A stretch of 32,989 nucleotides of DNA, from NCBI RefSeq assembly GCF_016734765.1, contig NZ_JAERQE010000048.1:1-32989 (forward strand), given 5' to 3'. Shown piece after piece: positions 31,248 to 32,989 of the stretch (the first letter of the stretch is position 1; every line of letters starts with the position of its first letter). The notes under the pieces are model-generated. The model worked only from the letters and a program-made list of their open reading frames with translations. It was not told the DNA's origin and made no database searches. Source of the DNA: Microvirga soli. GTDB lineage: Bacteria > Pseudomonadota > Alphaproteobacteria > Rhizobiales > Beijerinckiaceae. A program made the position numbers and the translations under genes.

Positions 31248-31372
31248 GCGGTGCAGGAGCGCGGTTGGTTCACTCCGACTGCGCCCAATCCCGACCACGA
31301 TCGCTCTGTTTGGCGCGATACAAACACGGAAAGTGAAGAACATTAAGGGAGCGGCTAGCGCCAGCCACGCCT

Positions 31373-31699
31373 CTAGCAGGCTGTTGAAGAAGTCCATCGG
31401 TGAGCGATGAAGTTTGCTTCGTCGCCACCGTGGAAGCAGATTGCGCCCTTGAGCGAGCCATCGGCCTGGAGCTCAGCCCAGCCGTCGCCGCCTGCCTCAT
31501 CCATCTCGTCGTTGCCTTCCCACGAGAACGCGACGGCATCTGCATGACTGCCACTGAAGATCCGGCCGGAAACACATCCGAAAGCGAACTCTCCTGCGCC
31601 GCCCTCCTCGAAGAGGATATAGGCGAGCCCAACCATGTCGGGATAATCCTCGACATAGTCCGGCATCTTCGTGATGCGCCATTTGCCGAGGACGCTCAT
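31373..31699 (-). CDS. IS5-element passenger protein, uncharacterised
   Basis: This is a 108-residue protein carried inside the IS, downstream of the transposase. It is acidic, with the segment LAYILFEEGGAGEFAFGCVSG (about 25-45), FSWEGNDEMDEAGGDGWAEL and ICFHGGDEANFIAHRW. No signal peptide or membrane segment is seen. Its ATG overlaps the transposase stop by four bases, so the two are translationally coupled. The last codons WTSSTAC are the terminal inverted repeat itself, and the TAG stop (31375-31373) lies in the CTAG target duplication. I recall similar free-standing bacterial hypothetical proteins, but no function can be assigned. Confidence 0.75.
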   Translation of the reverse strand: MSVLGKWRITKMPDYVEDYPDMVGLAYILFEEGGAGEFAFGCVSGRIFSGSHADAVAFSWEGNDEMDEAGGDGWAELQADGSLKGAICFHGGDEANFIAHRWTSSTAC

Positions 31700-32861
31700 G
31701 CTGACGCCGCCATGAGCTTGGGAAGGCGCAGCAGATTGTAGGCAGCGGCTGCGAACGTGAAGGCCAGTTCCACCCGCTCAACACCCCGGAATCGCGTCTT
31801 GGCTTGGCCGGCGACAGTTTTGATCCAGCCGAACGCCTCCTCAATGCGCTTGCGGATACGCTGACTGACCGCGTAGCCCGCATGCCGGGTGGTGCGTCGA
31901 TCAATGGCTGAACGCCGGCCGTTCGCGTTCTGCGCCACATGCGGTGTGACCTTCATGGTCCGCAACTCACGGACGAAGTCCTGCGTGTCATAGGCCTTGT
32001 CGGCGCCGAGCGTGATTGCTCGCGGCCGATCGGCATAGGGCTCGATCAAAGTCAGCGCCGCCGTACGCTCGGCATAGCCGTCAGCGCGCGTCAGGCAGGC
32101 GCCCACCACCAGGCCGGAGCGGTTCTCCATGAGCGCATGTCCGAGGAAGCACAGCTTCGACTCCTTGCCGGCTCCCTTGCGGTAGAGCCGCGCATCCGGA
32201 TCGGTGGTCGAGGCATGGGTGTCGTTCGAGCGCTTCTCACCCCGGAAGTTGGTCTCCGCGTTGCGCCCGCCATCGGCCGGCGGATCACCTGCGCCGTCCT
32301 TCGGCTTGAAGCTCTTCATGGAAGCCCAAGCTTCGATCAGGGTGCCATCAACCGAGAAGTGGTCCATGGATAGAAGCTTCTTCACCCTGGGCTGGGCCAG
32401 TACGGCGGCCAGGAACTGGGCCGCGATGTCGCCGTCGAGAAGCCGATCACGGTTCTTGGAGAAGGTGGAGTGATCCCAGGCGGCATCATCAATGCCGAGC
32501 CCAACAAACCAGCGAAAGAGTAGGTCGTATTCGAGCCGATCCATCAGCTGGCGCTCGGAGCGAATCGAGTAGAAGGCCTGCAGCAGCATGGCGCGGAGCA
32601 GCTTCTCGGGTGCGATGGACGGCCGCCCCATGCGCGGCGCGTACAGAGCCGCCAGTGAAGGCTGAAGCAGGACCAGCGCCTGATTGGCAATCTCCCGGAT
32701 CGCCCGCAACGGATGATCCGCGCGCACCCGGGCCTCCAGATCGACATAGGAGAACAGCTCTCCGGTCCGCTCATCCCGTCCGCGCATTCATTCCCTCCGG
32801 TTGCCCGTCTCGAATGAATCACAGCCGAGCTTGCGCCGCCACGGACTTTTTCAACAGCCTG
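31377..32861 (-). mobile_element. IS5-type insertion sequence, complete, with CTAG target duplication
   Basis: This is a 1485-base element bounded by inverted repeats CAGGCTGTTGAAGAAGTCC (31377-31395) and its near-perfect inverse (32843-32861; one mismatch). Both ends are flanked by CTAG (31373-31376 and 32862-32865), fitting a 4-bp duplication of the target, as seen in IS5 relatives. It carries a transposase and a passenger gene on the minus strand and appears intact. Confidence 0.9.
31696..32787 (-). CDS. IS5-family DDE transposase
   Basis: This is a 363-residue transposase starting at ATG 32787 with GGAGGG upstream. N-terminal domain: VDLEARVRADHPLRAIREI and LRAMLLQAFYSIRSERQL. The catalytic residues are Asp147 in FSVDGTLIEAW, Asp263 in GADKAYDTQDF and Glu316/317 in RIRKRIEEAFGWIKT, the typical DDE layout of IS5-like enzymes; about 30 residues of insertion around 165-195 (KPKDGAGDPPADGG and SNDTHASTTDPDARLYRK) are normal for this subgroup. 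It should be functional. The stop overlaps the passenger gene start. Confidence 0.93.
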   Translation of the reverse strand: MRGRDERTGELFSYVDLEARVRADHPLRAIREIANQALVLLQPSLAALYAPRMGRPSIAPEKLLRAMLLQAFYSIRSERQLMDRLEYDLLFRWFVGLGIDDAAWDHSTFSKNRDRLLDGDIAAQFLAAVLAQPRVKKLLSMDHFSVDGTLIEAWASMKSFKPKDGAGDPPADGGRNAETNFRGEKRSNDTHASTTDPDARLYRKGAGKESKLCFLGHALMENRSGLVVGACLTRADGYAERTAALTLIEPYADRPRAITLGADKAYDTQDFVRELRTMKVTPHVAQNANGRRSAIDRRTTRHAGYAVSQRIRKRIEEAFGWIKTVAGQAKTRFRGVERVELAFTFAAAAYNLLRLPKLMAASA

Positions 32862-32885
32862 CTAGGAGTGTGGTGTCGGTCAGTC

Positions 32886-32963
32886 ATGACCCAGGTCATC
32901 GAGAGTCAGCTCTGGGTCCAGCCTGTGTGGAAACGCGTTGATCTGCTAAGCTGATGCAGATCA
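32886..32963. other. Cluster of inverted repeats upstream of a truncated gene
   Basis: ATGACC-CA-GGTCAT (32886-32899) is a short palindrome; GACCCAG (32888-32894) also pairs with CTGGGTC (32912-32918); and TGATCTGC (32939-32946) pairs with GCAGATCA (32956-32963). The last hairpin ends three bases before the ribosome site of the gene at 32976, so it could limit translation. It is probably the subterminal region of another insertion sequence. Confidence 0.4.
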
Positions 32964-32975
32964 GCGGAGGTCGCG

Positions 32976-32989
32976 ATGAAGCGTTTCGT
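32976..32989 (+). CDS. Start of a gene cut by the window end, possibly an IS1182-type transposase
   Basis: ATG 32976 is preceded by GGAGG at good spacing and encodes MKRF before the window ends. IS1182-family transposases often begin with MKRF followed by an acidic stretch, and the structured leader fits an IS. Four codons are too few for a firm call. Confidence 0.3.

Noticed and set aside
1..32989. CRISPR arrays, tRNA or rRNA genes and phage modules
   Set aside because: No spaced repeat series, cloverleaf-like segment, rRNA-like sequence or phage structural gene was noticed on reading both strands.

Overview
The window looks like an accessory island from a GC-rich alphaproteobacterium, probably of the Hyphomicrobiales (Methylobacteriaceae, Microvirga or Bosea-like relatives). 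This placement rests on base composition, the types of insertion sequence and the general character of the genes; no marker gene is present, so it is tentative. No rRNA, tRNA or CRISPR array was seen.

Layout. (1) 1-1186: remains of two IS6-family transposases. (2) 1313-5919: a tripartite tricarboxylate transport (TTT) set, with a divergent solute receptor (tctC type), tctB and tctA, followed by an HSL-type esterase. (3) 6151-18678, minus strand: a tightly packed run of 13 genes encoding a branched-chain-type ABC importer (receptor, livG, livF, livH, livM), an acyl-CoA dehydrogenase, a TetR regulator, a PaaK-like CoA ligase, two CaiB-type CoA transferases, an atypical SDR, a hotdog thioesterase and a second, very similar receptor. 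(4) 18889-28078, plus strand: the divergent run, encoding an enoyl-CoA hydratase, a degenerate crotonase, a DUF35/OB-fold protein, a thiolase-like protein without the nucleophilic Cys, an SDR, a MaoC hydratase, an IVD-type acyl-CoA dehydrogenase, a PRISE-like reductase, a cyclase-family hydrolase and a second TctC-type receptor. (5) 28087-29553: two abutting IS6-family elements, the first truncated. (6) 29585-31247: an unrelated TetR gene and two small secreted proteins. (7) 31373-32865: a complete IS5-type element with a passenger gene, then probably the start of another IS.

Together, regions 2-4 read as uptake plus CoA-dependent beta-oxidation-like breakdown of a branched or cyclic carboxylic acid whose identity cannot be read from sequence. 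The acid would be imported, activated to its CoA ester by the ligase or transferases, dehydrogenated, hydrated, oxidised, and cleaved by a thiolase-like/DUF35 pair that is more likely a retro-aldolase than a thiolase.

The strongest new observation is a shared operator-like palindrome, ACATACT-N4-GGTATGT and variants. It lies in both divergent catabolic promoters (18732-18749 and 18843-18860) and upstream of both TTT transcription units (2337-2354 and 2691-2708). This ties the TTT transporter and the catabolic operons into one probable TetR regulon. A second notable item is the IS5 passenger gene, whose last codons are the terminal inverted repeat and whose stop codon comes from the duplicated CTAG target.
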